A DNA stretch of 64,000 nucleotides from Candidatus Gastranaerophilales bacterium. Its GTDB lineage: Bacteria > Cyanobacteriota > Vampirovibrionia > Gastranaerophilales > Gastranaerophilaceae. Shown in pieces: positions 42,068-51,338 of this stretch. The first letter of the stretch is position 1; each line of letters begins with the position of its first letter. Where the stretch lies: positions 28,598-92,597 of the forward strand of contig CANPZB010000001.1 of NCBI GenBank assembly GCA_947588755.1. The letters run 5' to 3'. The position numbers and the translations under genes were made by a program. Below the pieces are notes generated by a model. That model worked only from the letters and a program-made list of their open reading frames with translations. It searched no databases and was not told the DNA's origin.

Positions 42068-42511
42068 CTATTCTTCTATGTACATAAGAACTTGACCGAA
42101 TTCAACAGGTTGACCGTCACTTACACAAATTTCAAGAACTTTACCTGAAAATTCACTTTCAATTTCATTCATTAATTTCATAGCTTCAATTATACAGACA
42201 ACATCCCCTTTGCTGACTGTCTGCCCAACTTCAACAAAGTGTTTTGCATCAGGAGACGGTGCGGAATAAAAAGTTCCGACCATAGGAGATGTAACAGCTT
42301 TACCTTTTTTATTTTCTTTAGGTATTTCCTGAGCCGGAGCCTGAACTGCAGGTTGTGTAGCCTGTGGTTGAACAGCTGTCGGCTGAACGGAAAACGGTAA
42401 ATCTTTTCTTATCGTAATAGCTTGTTCACCGTCTTCCAATGAAATTTCGGTTAACGATGAATCATTTAATATTTTTGATAACTTTTCTATATAATTTAAG
42501 TCAAATTTCAT
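42068..42511 (-). CDS. accB: Biotin carboxyl carrier protein of acetyl-CoA carboxylase
   Basis: AccB (147 aa) has a conserved N-terminal helix region, a Pro/Ala/Gln-rich flexible linker (about residues 38-70) and the C-terminal biotinyl domain with the biotinylated Lys in [35 protein letters not shown] is the typical start of that domain. AAGGAAGG precedes the ATG. It is in the usual efp-accB-accC order. Confidence 0.97.
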   Translation of the reverse strand: MKFDLNYIEKLSKILNDSSLTEISLEDGEQAITIRKDLPFSVQPTAVQPQATQPAVQAPAQEIPKENKKGKAVTSPMVGTFYSAPSPDAKHFVEVGQTVSKGDVVCIIEAMKLMNEIESEFSGKVLEICVSDGQPVEFGQVLMYIEE

Positions 42512-42537
42512 TTAATTTTCCTTCCTTTATTAATCGG

Positions 42538-43095
42538 TTATACTCTGTCCAGATATTCATTTGTTCTGGTATCAACCCTTATCATATCACCGTTGGAAAT
42601 AAAGAACGGTACGTTAACAACGGCACCTGTTTCTAAAGTCGCGGGTTTTGTTCCGCCTTGTGCCGTATTTCCTTTTTCGGATGGAGGTGTATCAACGACT
42701 TGCAGTTCAACGTGTGCGGGAATATCAACTCCTATAATCCTTGTACCGTGCATTAATACTTGTACTATCATGTTTTCTTTCAAATATTTTAAGCCGTCAC
42801 CGATTTGGTCCTCGGTTAATTGAAGTTGTTCATAATTTTCATTATCCATCATTACGTAATCTGCACCTTCTTTGTATAAATATTGCATTTCACGTCTGTC
42901 AAGCATTGCTTTTGCAACTTTTTCGCCCGCACGGAAAGTTTTTTCAACTACCTGACCTGTTTCAACATTTTTTAACTTTGATCTTACAAACGCTGCACCT
43001 TTACCCGGTTTTACATGCAAAAATTCGACAACAGACCATAAGCCGTTATCAAGTTCAAGTGTCAAGCCTGTTTTTAAGTCGTTTACTGAAATCAT
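42538..43095 (-). CDS. efp: Translation elongation factor P
   Basis: EF-P (185 aa) relieves ribosome stalling at polyproline. The N-terminal KOW-like domain has the modified-residue loop [17 protein letters not shown] with Lys at the tip, and the C-terminal OB domain has [26 protein letters not shown]. Lys at the loop tip suggests the EpmA or other lysine-modification type, but no modification gene is nearby. GGGG precedes the ATG. It leads the accB-accC-gatB operon. Confidence 0.97.
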   Translation of the reverse strand: MISVNDLKTGLTLELDNGLWSVVEFLHVKPGKGAAFVRSKLKNVETGQVVEKTFRAGEKVAKAMLDRREMQYLYKEGADYVMMDNENYEQLQLTEDQIGDGLKYLKENMIVQVLMHGTRIIGVDIPAHVELQVVDTPPSEKGNTAQGGTKPATLETGAVVNVPFFISNGDMIRVDTRTNEYLDRV

Positions 43096-43214
43096 ATTTT
43101 TCCCCTTTTTAAAATAATATCTTTTGGTTTAAGTTGATTTTACCATAAATAAATTTATCTGCAAATATTTGTAACAAACATAAGTATAAATGTTACGGAA
43201 AAAGCTTTTTAACG

Positions 43215-45596
43215 TCAAATATCCAAACCGCCGAACATATTTGAGGATGTAATATTATCAAGTTTAGGATAATTTTTAATATTTTTTGTTTTTACAAAAT
43301 CAATAGCTTCATTTCTTGCAAGTTCAAGTATTTTTGCATCTTTAACAATATCTGCAATAATTAAATCCGGTAATCCGCTTTGCCTTGTACCCAAAAATTC
43401 TCCCGGACCTCTTAATTGCAAATCTTTTTCGGCAATAACAAAACCGTCATTGGTTTGGGTCATTATATTTAGCCTTTCACGTGTTTCAGGCACACGGGAA
43501 TTGCTGTATAAAACACAGTAAGATTGAATATTACTCCTGCCGACTCTGCCCCTGAGCTGATGAAGCTGGGATAATCCGAAACGTTCGGCATTTTCAATAA
43601 GCATAATTGTTGCGTTGGGAACATCTACCCCGACTTCCACGACCGTTGTAGACACAAGAATATCATATTTTTTATTCTTAAAATCCTTCATAACTTTATC
43701 TTTTTCGTCATTTTTTAATTTTCCGTGGAGTAATCCGACTTTGAATTGCGGAAACACATCTTTTTGGAGTCTTTCAGCTTCAACGGTAGCTGCTTTTGCC
43801 GACAATGTTTCACTTTCTTCGATTAAGGGGTATACAACGTAAGCCTGATGTCCGGCTTCAATTTCTTTTTTTATAAGTTCATAGGTACTCTTGTGAGAGC
43901 TGACTAAATAAGTCTTAATCGGAATTCTTCCCTTCGGCAGTTCATCTATCACGGTTAAATCCAAATCCCCGTGAACTGTTAATGCAAGTGTACGCGGTAT
44001 TGGCGTTGCAGTCATCGTAAGCATCTGAGGATTTTGCGATTTTTTCTTTAAAATGTTACGCTGTTTTACTCCGAACCGATGCTGTTCATCCACGACTATT
44101 GCACCCAGATTATTAAATTCGGTATTATCTTGTATAAGTGCATGAGTACCGACCGCTATATGTGTTTGACCGTTTATTAAATCTTTTTGAAACTTTTCTC
44201 TGGCACGTTTTGTCTGGCTTCCCAAAAACAGTCCTACACTTATCCCCATGGGAGTAAGCCATTCAATTAAATTATTGTAATGCTGTTGAGCCAAAATCTC
44301 GGTTGGTGCCATAAATGCCCCCTGATATCCGTTTTCAACGCCTGCCAAAAGCATTATTGTCGCAACAACCGTTTTGCCGCTTCCTACATCACCTTGAAGA
44401 AGTCTTGCCATGGGTTTATCCGAATTAAGATCATTTAAAATTTCATTTATGGCACGTTTTTGAGCAGAAGTGAGTTCAAAGGGCAAGTTATCGATAAATT
44501 TTCTGACTAAACCGTTTTTTTTGATTTTTAAAGAGAGCGAATTGTGCCGTGAAGAATTTTCCTCTCTTATTCTTGCCAATTTAAGCTGAATAACGAATAA
44601 TTCCTCAAATATAAGTGAAAATCTCGCTTGATTTAATAATTCTTCACTTTCGGGATAATGAATTTGTGATACGGCATTGGCTTTATTCAAAATTCCGTAT
44701 TTTTCTCTGATGTAGTCGGGCAAAACATTTTCAATTCTTGATTTATAAAGTTGAAGTGCATTAAAAATCGCACGTCTTAATACTTTAATACTCAAATTTT
44801 CACAGACTGTGTATATCGGGACTATGCGGTTTAAATTAAGGTTATTCCCGTTATTTTCAAAGAATTCTCCTGTCATAATGGAGTAAGAAGGTTTATCAAT
44901 AGTGTATTTTCCGTCATAAGAATTTAATTTAACCGTACCTGAAACCATAATTCCCGCATTTACGGGGAATTGTGATTTAATTCTTTCCAACATAAATCTG
45001 TTAGATTTTGCATGGAAAAAGCTTAAATTAAAATTTCCGCTGTTGTCGGCAATTTTTACTTTTATAACTGCGAGATTATTTTTTGTATTAAATGCCGAAA
45101 CAGATTTTATATAGCCGAAAACCGTTGTGTTTTCACCTTCTTTTAAATTTTTTATTAACGTTCTTGACGAGTAATCTATATGTTTTCTCGGAAAATACAT
45201 TAAAAGGTCATGGGCTGTATAAATACCAAGTTTATTCAGTAAATAAGCGATTTTCGGACCTACACCTTTTACGTAACAAACATCTGTTTCGGAAGCTTTA
45301 GCGTTTTGTGCGGAAGATTTATTTTTGATGTTATTATCGGCGGAAATATCGGATTTAATGGCTTTAATGAGTAAATCAATGCTTTTTCGTCTGTCCGTTA
45401 CGCTTGCAAAAGGATATTGTTCAAAGTTTTCAATAATTACCGCCCATTTGGGATTTTTTTTTGATTTTTTATAAAATTTTTTGGCTTCGTTTTTTATAAA
45501 AGAAGAAAACGGCTGTGTTTTACCGTGAATATCAATATACCTGTATTGAGTTTCAATTTCAATTGCTCTTTTAATTTGTTCAAGATTTTCTGTCAT
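43215..45596 (-). CDS. recG: ATP-dependent DNA helicase RecG
   Basis: RecG (793 aa) remodels stalled forks and Holliday junctions. An N-terminal extension of about 95 residues and a helix-hairpin element (CYVKGVGPKIAYLLNKLGI) precede the OB wedge domain. Then come Walker A LLQGDVGSGKTVVA, DEQH in VVVDEQHRFGVKQR, and helicase motifs MTATPIPRTLA, VGVDVPNATIM, QLHQLRGRVGR and the TRG-like FLGTRQSGLPD. The start codon follows the cyclase stop by only 3 nt, so the two genes are co-transcribed. Confidence 0.97.
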   Translation of the reverse strand: MTENLEQIKRAIEIETQYRYIDIHGKTQPFSSFIKNEAKKFYKKSKKNPKWAVIIENFEQYPFASVTDRRKSIDLLIKAIKSDISADNNIKNKSSAQNAKASETDVCYVKGVGPKIAYLLNKLGIYTAHDLLMYFPRKHIDYSSRTLIKNLKEGENTTVFGYIKSVSAFNTKNNLAVIKVKIADNSGNFNLSFFHAKSNRFMLERIKSQFPVNAGIMVSGTVKLNSYDGKYTIDKPSYSIMTGEFFENNGNNLNLNRIVPIYTVCENLSIKVLRRAIFNALQLYKSRIENVLPDYIREKYGILNKANAVSQIHYPESEELLNQARFSLIFEELFVIQLKLARIREENSSRHNSLSLKIKKNGLVRKFIDNLPFELTSAQKRAINEILNDLNSDKPMARLLQGDVGSGKTVVATIMLLAGVENGYQGAFMAPTEILAQQHYNNLIEWLTPMGISVGLFLGSQTKRAREKFQKDLINGQTHIAVGTHALIQDNTEFNNLGAIVVDEQHRFGVKQRNILKKKSQNPQMLTMTATPIPRTLALTVHGDLDLTVIDELPKGRIPIKTYLVSSHKSTYELIKKEIEAGHQAYVVYPLIEESETLSAKAATVEAERLQKDVFPQFKVGLLHGKLKNDEKDKVMKDFKNKKYDILVSTTVVEVGVDVPNATIMLIENAERFGLSQLHQLRGRVGRSNIQSYCVLYSNSRVPETRERLNIMTQTNDGFVIAEKDLQLRGPGEFLGTRQSGLPDLIIADIVKDAKILELARNEAIDFVKTKNIKNYPKLDNITSSNMFGGLDI

Positions 45597-45599
45597 AAA

Positions 45600-47552
45600 C
45601 TAACTCAATCTTAATACTTCATATATATCCATTTTTTTAGCCTTACCGCGTATTTGCACATCTGCAATTTTTATAACATCAGTTATTTCGCTAACGTATG
45701 AATATGTAGAACTGCTTATCAAAAAATTAGTCTTATAAACTTTATTATAACTTTCAATTCTTGAAGCTAAATTTACGGTATCACCGATTACCGTATATTC
45801 AAGACGTTTTTCCGAGCCTATATTACCGACAAAAGCTTCACCCGTATTTATACCTATACCAATTTCAATTTTGGGCTTTCCTTCGTTAAGCCACTTATTG
45901 CGAAGCCATTCAACTTTTTTCAGCATTTCATAAGCACATTTAACGGCATTGGAAGCATGGTTTATATCTTGAACGGGTTCTCCGAATATTGCCATTACGG
46001 CATCACCGATAAATTTGTTTATTACGCCGTTGTATTTTGTGATAATAGGTTCAAGTTCGGAAAAATATTCATTTAATATTAATGACACTTCTTCGGCTGT
46101 CATTTTTTCACTCATGCTCGTAAATCCGCGAATATCGGCAAATAATACCGTTACATTAGCTTTTTTGCCGCCTAGTCTTATATCATCTATATTTTTAACA
46201 ACATTTTTCATTATGTCCTGTGAAAGATATTTGCCCATAGCCTGTTTAATTTTTTCTTTATTCATACCTTCAAGGATAAATCTGTAGGAGTAACCGAAAA
46301 TCATTGTAGATATTTGAGCCGCTATTGGAGTAATCACAAGCGGGGCTATATTGTTCTTATAAAGGAAAATACAAACCGTAAAATATATAACAAATATTAT
46401 TAAAAGCAGCAAAATTGAAACAATAAAAGAAAAATATCTCAAAATTATAAATGAAATCAGTGACAGAATTATTATTGTTAAAATATTTGTTTTAGCGGAA
46501 GTTTTTGTAATAAATTTTTTGTTTATGTAGTTTTCGGTAATTACAGCCTGAATATCAACTCCGGGATGTCGAATACTTATGGGGGTTTCAAGTACATCGG
46601 TAAGCCCCATTGCATCCGCTCTTACATTTGCACCGAGAAAAACCGTTTTACCCTTAAATTCGTTCGGATTAATCAGAGGTTTGTGTCCTTCCCGAATTGC
46701 TCTTTCGGAGTTTATAATATCAATTGCTGAATATGTTTTATAAGAATATTCACTGCCCGGAAGAAATTTATTAAAATAAATGTAATGTTTTACATTCCCG
46801 TTTGAGTAAAAAACAGGTATTTTTAAGCCTGTTTTATCGGCATAAATATAATTATCATCAATTGTTATGTTTTTTATATTGTTTATGTACATGTATGTTC
46901 TCAGAGCAAGAGTAGGATAAAATGCACCGTCATAGTATATTAAATCGTATGCACTTCTTAAAACTCCGTCATTATCTGAATTTATATTAACCGAACCGAC
47001 ATTTTTCAGTGCATTAAAATATTCTTCCGGAAACATACCCATGCTGTTAAAGTCGGACGTATATTTATATTTTGAAGTACGTTTATCAATCACGTTTATC
47101 GAAAATTTTTGCTTAAAATCAACGTTATATTTTATTCCCGACAATTCATCTTCATAGTTGTCTTTTCTGAACATAAAACCGCTTATAAGGTTCGGTATAT
47201 CTTTAACTGTATTAAAGAATTTTTGGTCAGAATCCGGATGATTTTCATCAAGAGTATTCAAGACGGAATCAAAAATGACAGCTTTCGCTTGCGTGCGTGT
47301 ATTTAGAAAACTGAAAATTTCACCGTACAGCGACCTTTCCCATGGCCATCTGTGTGCTTCGACGGATTTATCGTCAATTAAAATAACTGATATATCAGAG
47401 TAATTTGAAGGGTTTGCACTTGAAGAAAGCAGAAGCATGTCATAAAATTTGTTTTCCCACAAAAACAAAGATACAAGAGATATAAAACCGACAAGCAAAA
47501 TATACAGCATTGCGGCTTTTATAAAAAATACTTTTTGTTTAATCTTCTTCAT
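45600..47552 (-). CDS. CHASE2-domain adenylate/guanylate cyclase (class III)
   Basis: The 650-residue protein has an N-terminal membrane helix, a large extracytoplasmic CHASE2 sensor (ISVILIDDKSVEAHRWPWERSLYG, FLGANVRADAMGLTDVLETP), three membrane helices around residues 350-425 and a C-terminal class III cyclase domain. In the latter, VTVLFADIRGFTSMSEKM and FIGDAVMAIFGEP supply the metal-binding Asp pair and VIGDTVNLASRIES the substrate/transition-state region. It probably makes cAMP in response to an external signal. ATG 47552 with AGGG upstream is chosen over a TTG one codon before. recG follows immediately. Confidence 0.93.
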   Translation of the reverse strand: MKKIKQKVFFIKAAMLYILLVGFISLVSLFLWENKFYDMLLLSSSANPSNYSDISVILIDDKSVEAHRWPWERSLYGEIFSFLNTRTQAKAVIFDSVLNTLDENHPDSDQKFFNTVKDIPNLISGFMFRKDNYEDELSGIKYNVDFKQKFSINVIDKRTSKYKYTSDFNSMGMFPEEYFNALKNVGSVNINSDNDGVLRSAYDLIYYDGAFYPTLALRTYMYINNIKNITIDDNYIYADKTGLKIPVFYSNGNVKHYIYFNKFLPGSEYSYKTYSAIDIINSERAIREGHKPLINPNEFKGKTVFLGANVRADAMGLTDVLETPISIRHPGVDIQAVITENYINKKFITKTSAKTNILTIIILSLISFIILRYFSFIVSILLLLIIFVIYFTVCIFLYKNNIAPLVITPIAAQISTMIFGYSYRFILEGMNKEKIKQAMGKYLSQDIMKNVVKNIDDIRLGGKKANVTVLFADIRGFTSMSEKMTAEEVSLILNEYFSELEPIITKYNGVINKFIGDAVMAIFGEPVQDINHASNAVKCAYEMLKKVEWLRNKWLNEGKPKIEIGIGINTGEAFVGNIGSEKRLEYTVIGDTVNLASRIESYNKVYKTNFLISSSTYSYVSEITDVIKIADVQIRGKAKKMDIYEVLRLS

Positions 47553-47606
47553 CAAAAACCCTATCCGTAATTTTATGATATAATAAATCTCGAAAAAAGG
47601 GTAGAT

Positions 47607-48227
47607 ATGTACGAAAAATATATTGATATTTTAAAAAAAGAAAAAATATATCCTATTGTTAGGAGCAGTGATTACAAGAAAACATTTGATATCGCAAAAG
47701 CTCTTATAGACGGCGGGATTAAGGTTCTGGAAATTAACATTGAATCCCCCGCGATATATGAAGTAATAAGCGATATATCAAAGTATGCTGCTATATGTGC
47801 GGGCGGAATTATTACTTCCACTCAAGCTCAGGCGGCTATACTTTCGGGTGCAAAAATAATTTCATCTCCTATTTTTCAAATGAACCTTGTTAAAATTGCT
47901 AAAGACAAACATATTCCCTATATTGCTGGCACATCTACCGCAAATGAAGCTTACTGTGCATGGAAAGCAAGAGTATCACTAATAAAAATTTTCCCCATAA
48001 AAGCCATGGGAGGTGCTATGTATCTTGAAGATATATTAAGACCCATGCCGTTTTTAAATATACTTCCGTCGGGGAATGTTAAGCTTAATGAAGTAAGTTC
48101 ATATATAAAAGCGGGTGCATGTGCCGTCGGCGTCGGCAGAGATTTATATGACGGTTATTCATATACGGAAATTACAAATCGTGCAAAAAAGATTATTAAC
48201 GAATTAAAGGATTTTTATGCAGGATAA
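47607..48227 (+). CDS. eda: KDPG/KHG aldolase (2-keto-3-deoxy-6-phosphogluconate aldolase)
   Basis: The 206-residue aldolase cleaves KDPG to pyruvate and glyceraldehyde 3-phosphate. YPIVRSSDYKK and the Glu in GIKVLEINIESP match the family, and the Schiff-base Lys lies in LIKIFPIKAMGG (near residue 131). The usual GAGTV loop is CAGGII here. Family members vary in this loop. It overlaps the sugar kinase gene, forming an Entner-Doudoroff-type pair. TATAAT and AAGGG are upstream. Confidence 0.93.
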   Translation: MYEKYIDILKKEKIYPIVRSSDYKKTFDIAKALIDGGIKVLEINIESPAIYEVISDISKYAAICAGGIITSTQAQAAILSGAKIISSPIFQMNLVKIAKDKHIPYIAGTSTANEAYCAWKARVSLIKIFPIKAMGGAMYLEDILRPMPFLNILPSGNVKLNEVSSYIKAGACAVGVGRDLYDGYSYTEITNRAKKIINELKDFYAG

Positions 48228-49161
48228 AATTGATATAGTAACAATTGGTGAAGCATTAATTGAATTGTCTGCAGATACAAAATTGAGCAGTGCTGACTGC
48301 ATGACAAAGTATTATGGCGGTGATGCTTTAGCAACGGCTATTGCCGCACTTCGTTCGGGTTCTAACGTCGGGTTTATTACAAAAGTCGGAAATGACTCTT
48401 TTAAAGAGTTTTTACTTCAAAGTTGGCAGGCTGAAGGTCTTGATATTTCCCAAATAAAACTTGCCGATGAACCTAACGGTTTATATTTTATTGCACGCGA
48501 AAGCTTAAATGAAAAAGAAATTGTATATTACAGAAGAAAAATTGCTCCTTCAAAATTGTCTGTTGATGATATTTCGGAAGACTATATAAAGAATTCGAAA
48601 ATCGTGTATTCCTCGGGAATTACCCAGTCATTATCTTTGTCGGCAAAAGAAGCCGTAAAAAAAGCATTTTTGCTCGCAAAAGAAAATTCGCTCTATACGG
48701 CTTACGACCCTAATTATTATTCCCAAATAATGAATTCCGATGATGCTAAAGAAAATTTTAATGACATTATATCAACCACGGATATACTTTTCATGAGTAC
48801 AAAGCATGACACGGTTAACTTGCTTGAAGTTGATTCTGTCGAAAATACCATAAAAAAATTATGGGACGGAGGAGTTTCCGTAATCGTAATAAAAGACAGT
48901 GAAAAAGGCGGATATTATACCGGTTACAACGGTAATGTATTATTTACCGATTTCTATACACGGGAAGTTATTGATACAACTTCATCCGGTGACGCATTTA
49001 ACGGCGGATTTCTGCATGCTCTTACCCATGGCTACACTCCTTTTGAAGCGGCATCTTATGCTTCCGTTGTTGCGGGACTTCAAGCAAAAGGTATCGGTGC
49101 TATAAAATCAATTCCTTATAAAGAAGAAATTCTTGCCGCATACAAAGGAGGACAGGCATAG
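48217..49161 (+). CDS. kdgK: PfkB-family sugar kinase, probable 2-keto-3-deoxygluconate kinase
   Basis: The 314-residue kinase has TIGEALIELS at the N-terminus, YYGGDALATAIAALRSG as the sugar-binding motif and the catalytic TTSSGDAFNGGFLHAL in place of the common GAGD (here S-S-G-D). Coupling with eda argues for 2-keto-3-deoxygluconate as substrate, giving KDPG for the aldolase. It overlaps eda by 11 nt. A ribosome site for the next gene lies inside its end. Confidence 0.85.
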   Translation: MQDKIDIVTIGEALIELSADTKLSSADCMTKYYGGDALATAIAALRSGSNVGFITKVGNDSFKEFLLQSWQAEGLDISQIKLADEPNGLYFIARESLNEKEIVYYRRKIAPSKLSVDDISEDYIKNSKIVYSSGITQSLSLSAKEAVKKAFLLAKENSLYTAYDPNYYSQIMNSDDAKENFNDIISTTDILFMSTKHDTVNLLEVDSVENTIKKLWDGGVSVIVIKDSEKGGYYTGYNGNVLFTDFYTREVIDTTSSGDAFNGGFLHALTHGYTPFEAASYASVVAGLQAKGIGAIKSIPYKEEILAAYKGGQA

Positions 49162-49165
49162 TTTT

Positions 49166-50182
49166 ATGACAAAAGCTGTTTTATCCGGATATTTCGGCTT
49201 TAATAACTTTGGAGATGAAGCTATTTTGTCAGTTTTAATTAACAGATTAAAGCTTTTAAATATTGATATTACTGTCTTTTCGGGAAACCCTAAGTTTAGT
49301 GAGAAACTTTACGGGGTAAGAGCCGTAAAGTCATTTAATTTTTTTAAAGTTATTCCAGCTTTATTTAAAACAGACATACTTTTTTCGGGCGGAGGAAGCT
49401 TGCTTCAGGACGTAACCAGTACAAAAAGCCTTTTATATTACTGTTTTATAATATTTAGTGCATTAATTTTCAGAAAAAAAGTAATAATTTTTGCACAGGG
49501 AATTGGGCCTTTGACACACAAATACACACGTTTTATTGTAAAGTTTCTGTTAAAACGCTGTAATTATGTTTCGGTCAGAGATGATAACAGTGCAAATCTT
49601 CTAAAATCGTGGGGAATTAATTGCGAGACGGTTTGTGACCCTATTTATTCAATACATGTTAACAGGTCTGAAAATAAGGGAACTGTCGGTATTCAGCTAA
49701 GAAGTTATCCTACGATAAATTATAATCTGCTTACAAAACTTGCCGAACAAATTGTTATTGATTTCAATGATAAGAAAATTGAATTATTTTCGTTTCAAAA
49801 TAGTGTTGATTTAAACCTTCTTAAAAAATTTGAAGGTATTTTAAAGGCTTTAAAACCTGATATAGATACGGAAATTATTCCCGCAAAATCTTTAAAGGAA
49901 ACATTGAACAGAGTTACATCATGCGAATATCTTATTGCAATGCGTTTTCATGCGGTTCTGGCGGGGCTTATGGCAGGAATTAAAACCTGTGCGATAAATT
50001 ATGACATTAAAGTCGAAAAACTTGCGGATGATGCCAAAATTCCTCTTATTTCCATGATTGGCGAAAATGATTTTACGGAAATATTTGAGGAGATGAAAAA
50101 TTTATCTTCGGAAAACCTGTTAAAATTTGTTCAAACCAAGAAATTTGACTGGACTAATATTGAAAAAGTAATAAATTCTTAA
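49166..50182 (+). CDS. Polysaccharide pyruvyl transferase (CsaB-like)
   Basis: The 338-residue protein has SGYFGFNNFGDEAILSVLI at the N-terminus, the FSGGGSLLQDVTST phosphate-binding loop, FAQGIGPLTH and a C-terminal LIAMRFHAVLAGLMAGI. CsaB-type enzymes add ketal pyruvate from PEP to cell-wall polysaccharide, which anchors SLH-domain proteins in Cyanobacteria and Firmicutes. ATG at 49166 with GGAGG upstream is chosen over an earlier in-frame start. It follows kdgK by 4 nt and may use a shared promoter. Confidence 0.9.
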   Translation: MTKAVLSGYFGFNNFGDEAILSVLINRLKLLNIDITVFSGNPKFSEKLYGVRAVKSFNFFKVIPALFKTDILFSGGGSLLQDVTSTKSLLYYCFIIFSALIFRKKVIIFAQGIGPLTHKYTRFIVKFLLKRCNYVSVRDDNSANLLKSWGINCETVCDPIYSIHVNRSENKGTVGIQLRSYPTINYNLLTKLAEQIVIDFNDKKIELFSFQNSVDLNLLKKFEGILKALKPDIDTEIIPAKSLKETLNRVTSCEYLIAMRFHAVLAGLMAGIKTCAINYDIKVEKLADDAKIPLISMIGENDFTEIFEEMKNLSSENLLKFVQTKKFDWTNIEKVINS

Positions 50183-50258
50183 TTGACAACATAATTTGTT
50201 TTAGTTAACATTTATATGAGAAGCAGATGTATTATCTGTCTTTTGATATTAAATAAAT

Positions 50259-50344
50259 GCCCTGGTGGCGGAATCGGTAGACGCGTCGGACTTAAAATCC
50301 GGTTGAGGTTAAACTCAGTGCCAGTTCAAGTCTGGCCCAGGGCA
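50259..50344 (+). tRNA. tRNA-Leu(TAA)
   Basis: The 86-nt gene has acceptor GCCCTGG/CCAGGGC, discriminator A, D-arm GGCGGAATCGGTAGACGC, anticodon loop CTTAAAA (anticodon TAA) and a long variable arm (GGTTGAGGTTAAACTCAGT) typical of Leu. T-arm CCAG/CTGG with loop TTCAAGT. CCA is not encoded. Confidence 0.95.
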
Positions 50345-50348
50345 AGTA

Positions 50349-50377
50349 AAAAAGAGACCTAAAGTCTCTTTTTTTTA
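50349..50377. terminator. Terminator after tRNA-Leu
   Basis: AAAGAGAC (50351-50358) pairs with GTCTCTTT (50364-50371) with a T-run beyond. It can also act on the convergent gene ending at 50375. Confidence 0.85.
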
Positions 50378-50917
50378 TTTGACGTTACCTAAAAATAAAT
50401 CAAGAAAAAAGTCCGAATAATCTTGTTCTTTGGGATGTGATTTATTAATAAATTTTTCAAAACGTGTCAAATTTATTTCAGATGACAATTGGAATAATTT
50501 TGCTGCGGTAAGATGTGAAGGAAATTCCGCAGGCATTCTCATAACTGTTTTAAAACCCTTGATTAGTGTAGGTATAAGAACTTTTAGATTAAGTAATTGA
50601 AATTTAAATTTATCTTTACCGTTTATGCAATATACAGGTGCCTTTTCGTATTCGTCAATATCCTTTACAATTCCGAATTGAGCTGCATTAGAAAAAGTCC
50701 ATTCGTAAGATAAATTATTTTTATCGGCATATTCAAAAAGCTCGTTATATTTGTTTACATGCCAAGGAGTTTCACCTTTAAACAGGAAATTTTTATTACC
50801 GCCTAACCTGTTCAATTTAGATAAAAAATCAAACTGTTCAGCCGTAACATTTCTGATTATTCTTACGGAATTGAAATTTGGTTTGTATCGCTGTTCATGA
50901 TTATAAATTCGTATCAT
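50375..50917 (-). CDS. Unknown protein with N-terminal NFNS motif (180 aa)
   Basis: No family is recognised. The N-terminus MIRIYNHEQRYKPNFNSVRII carries the F-x-S motif seen in other unknowns of this window. The middle has GETPWHVNKYNELFEYADKNNL and the C-terminal third is helical, with PKEQDYSDFFLDLFLG at the end. No membrane segment. It overlaps the end of the upstream gene at 50901 by 17 nt, so the two are co-expressed. A lineage-specific role is likely. Confidence 0.62.
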   Translation of the reverse strand: MIRIYNHEQRYKPNFNSVRIIRNVTAEQFDFLSKLNRLGGNKNFLFKGETPWHVNKYNELFEYADKNNLSYEWTFSNAAQFGIVKDIDEYEKAPVYCINGKDKFKFQLLNLKVLIPTLIKGFKTVMRMPAEFPSHLTAAKLFQLSSEINLTRFEKFINKSHPKEQDYSDFFLDLFLGNVK

Positions 50918-51296
50918 TCTTAGATAATTCCATAAATTTTTTAAATAAATTTAATTCTTTAAAACTTCTTGAAAAAACAAATTTTGCATCGTTATCAAAA
51001 AGCTTTCTTTTATCGAAATCATGAGCATTAAAACGGCTAAATAAACCTCTTTTCAGTTTCAAATATCCGTTATTAAAATCTACTGCATTATCACCCGTAA
51101 AAATATACAAATCAGCAACGTAGTCATTGTTTTTAGAATAAAAAGCAGCCGTATTGTAATAAGCGATTACCGGTTTTTGGGAATAATTTTTGGTGTATGT
51201 AATATACTTTTTGCTTAAATTAACCGCATCTTGAAAATTTAAACGATATTTTAATACGGAAGAAAAATTTGTTTGATTATCATTAGTTATACGCAT
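50901..51296 (-). CDS. Unknown protein with N-terminal NFSS motif (131 aa)
   Basis: No family is recognised. ATG at 51296 has AGGT upstream and is preferred to a start ten codons earlier. The product reads MRITNDNQTNFSSVLKYRL, then an alpha/beta-like stretch with aromatic residues (AYYNTAAFYS, ADLYIFTGDNAVDFNNGY) and a helical end. It shares the TNFSS-type N-terminal motif with the next gene. No signal peptide or membrane helix. Confidence 0.6.
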   Translation of the reverse strand: MRITNDNQTNFSSVLKYRLNFQDAVNLSKKYITYTKNYSQKPVIAYYNTAAFYSKNNDYVADLYIFTGDNAVDFNNGYLKLKRGLFSRFNAHDFDKRKLFDNDAKFVFSRSFKELNLFKKFMELSKNDTNL

Positions 51297-51338
51297 ATTT
51301 ACCTCACAAGGTATAAAATCCGTCACAAAAAATTTTTG

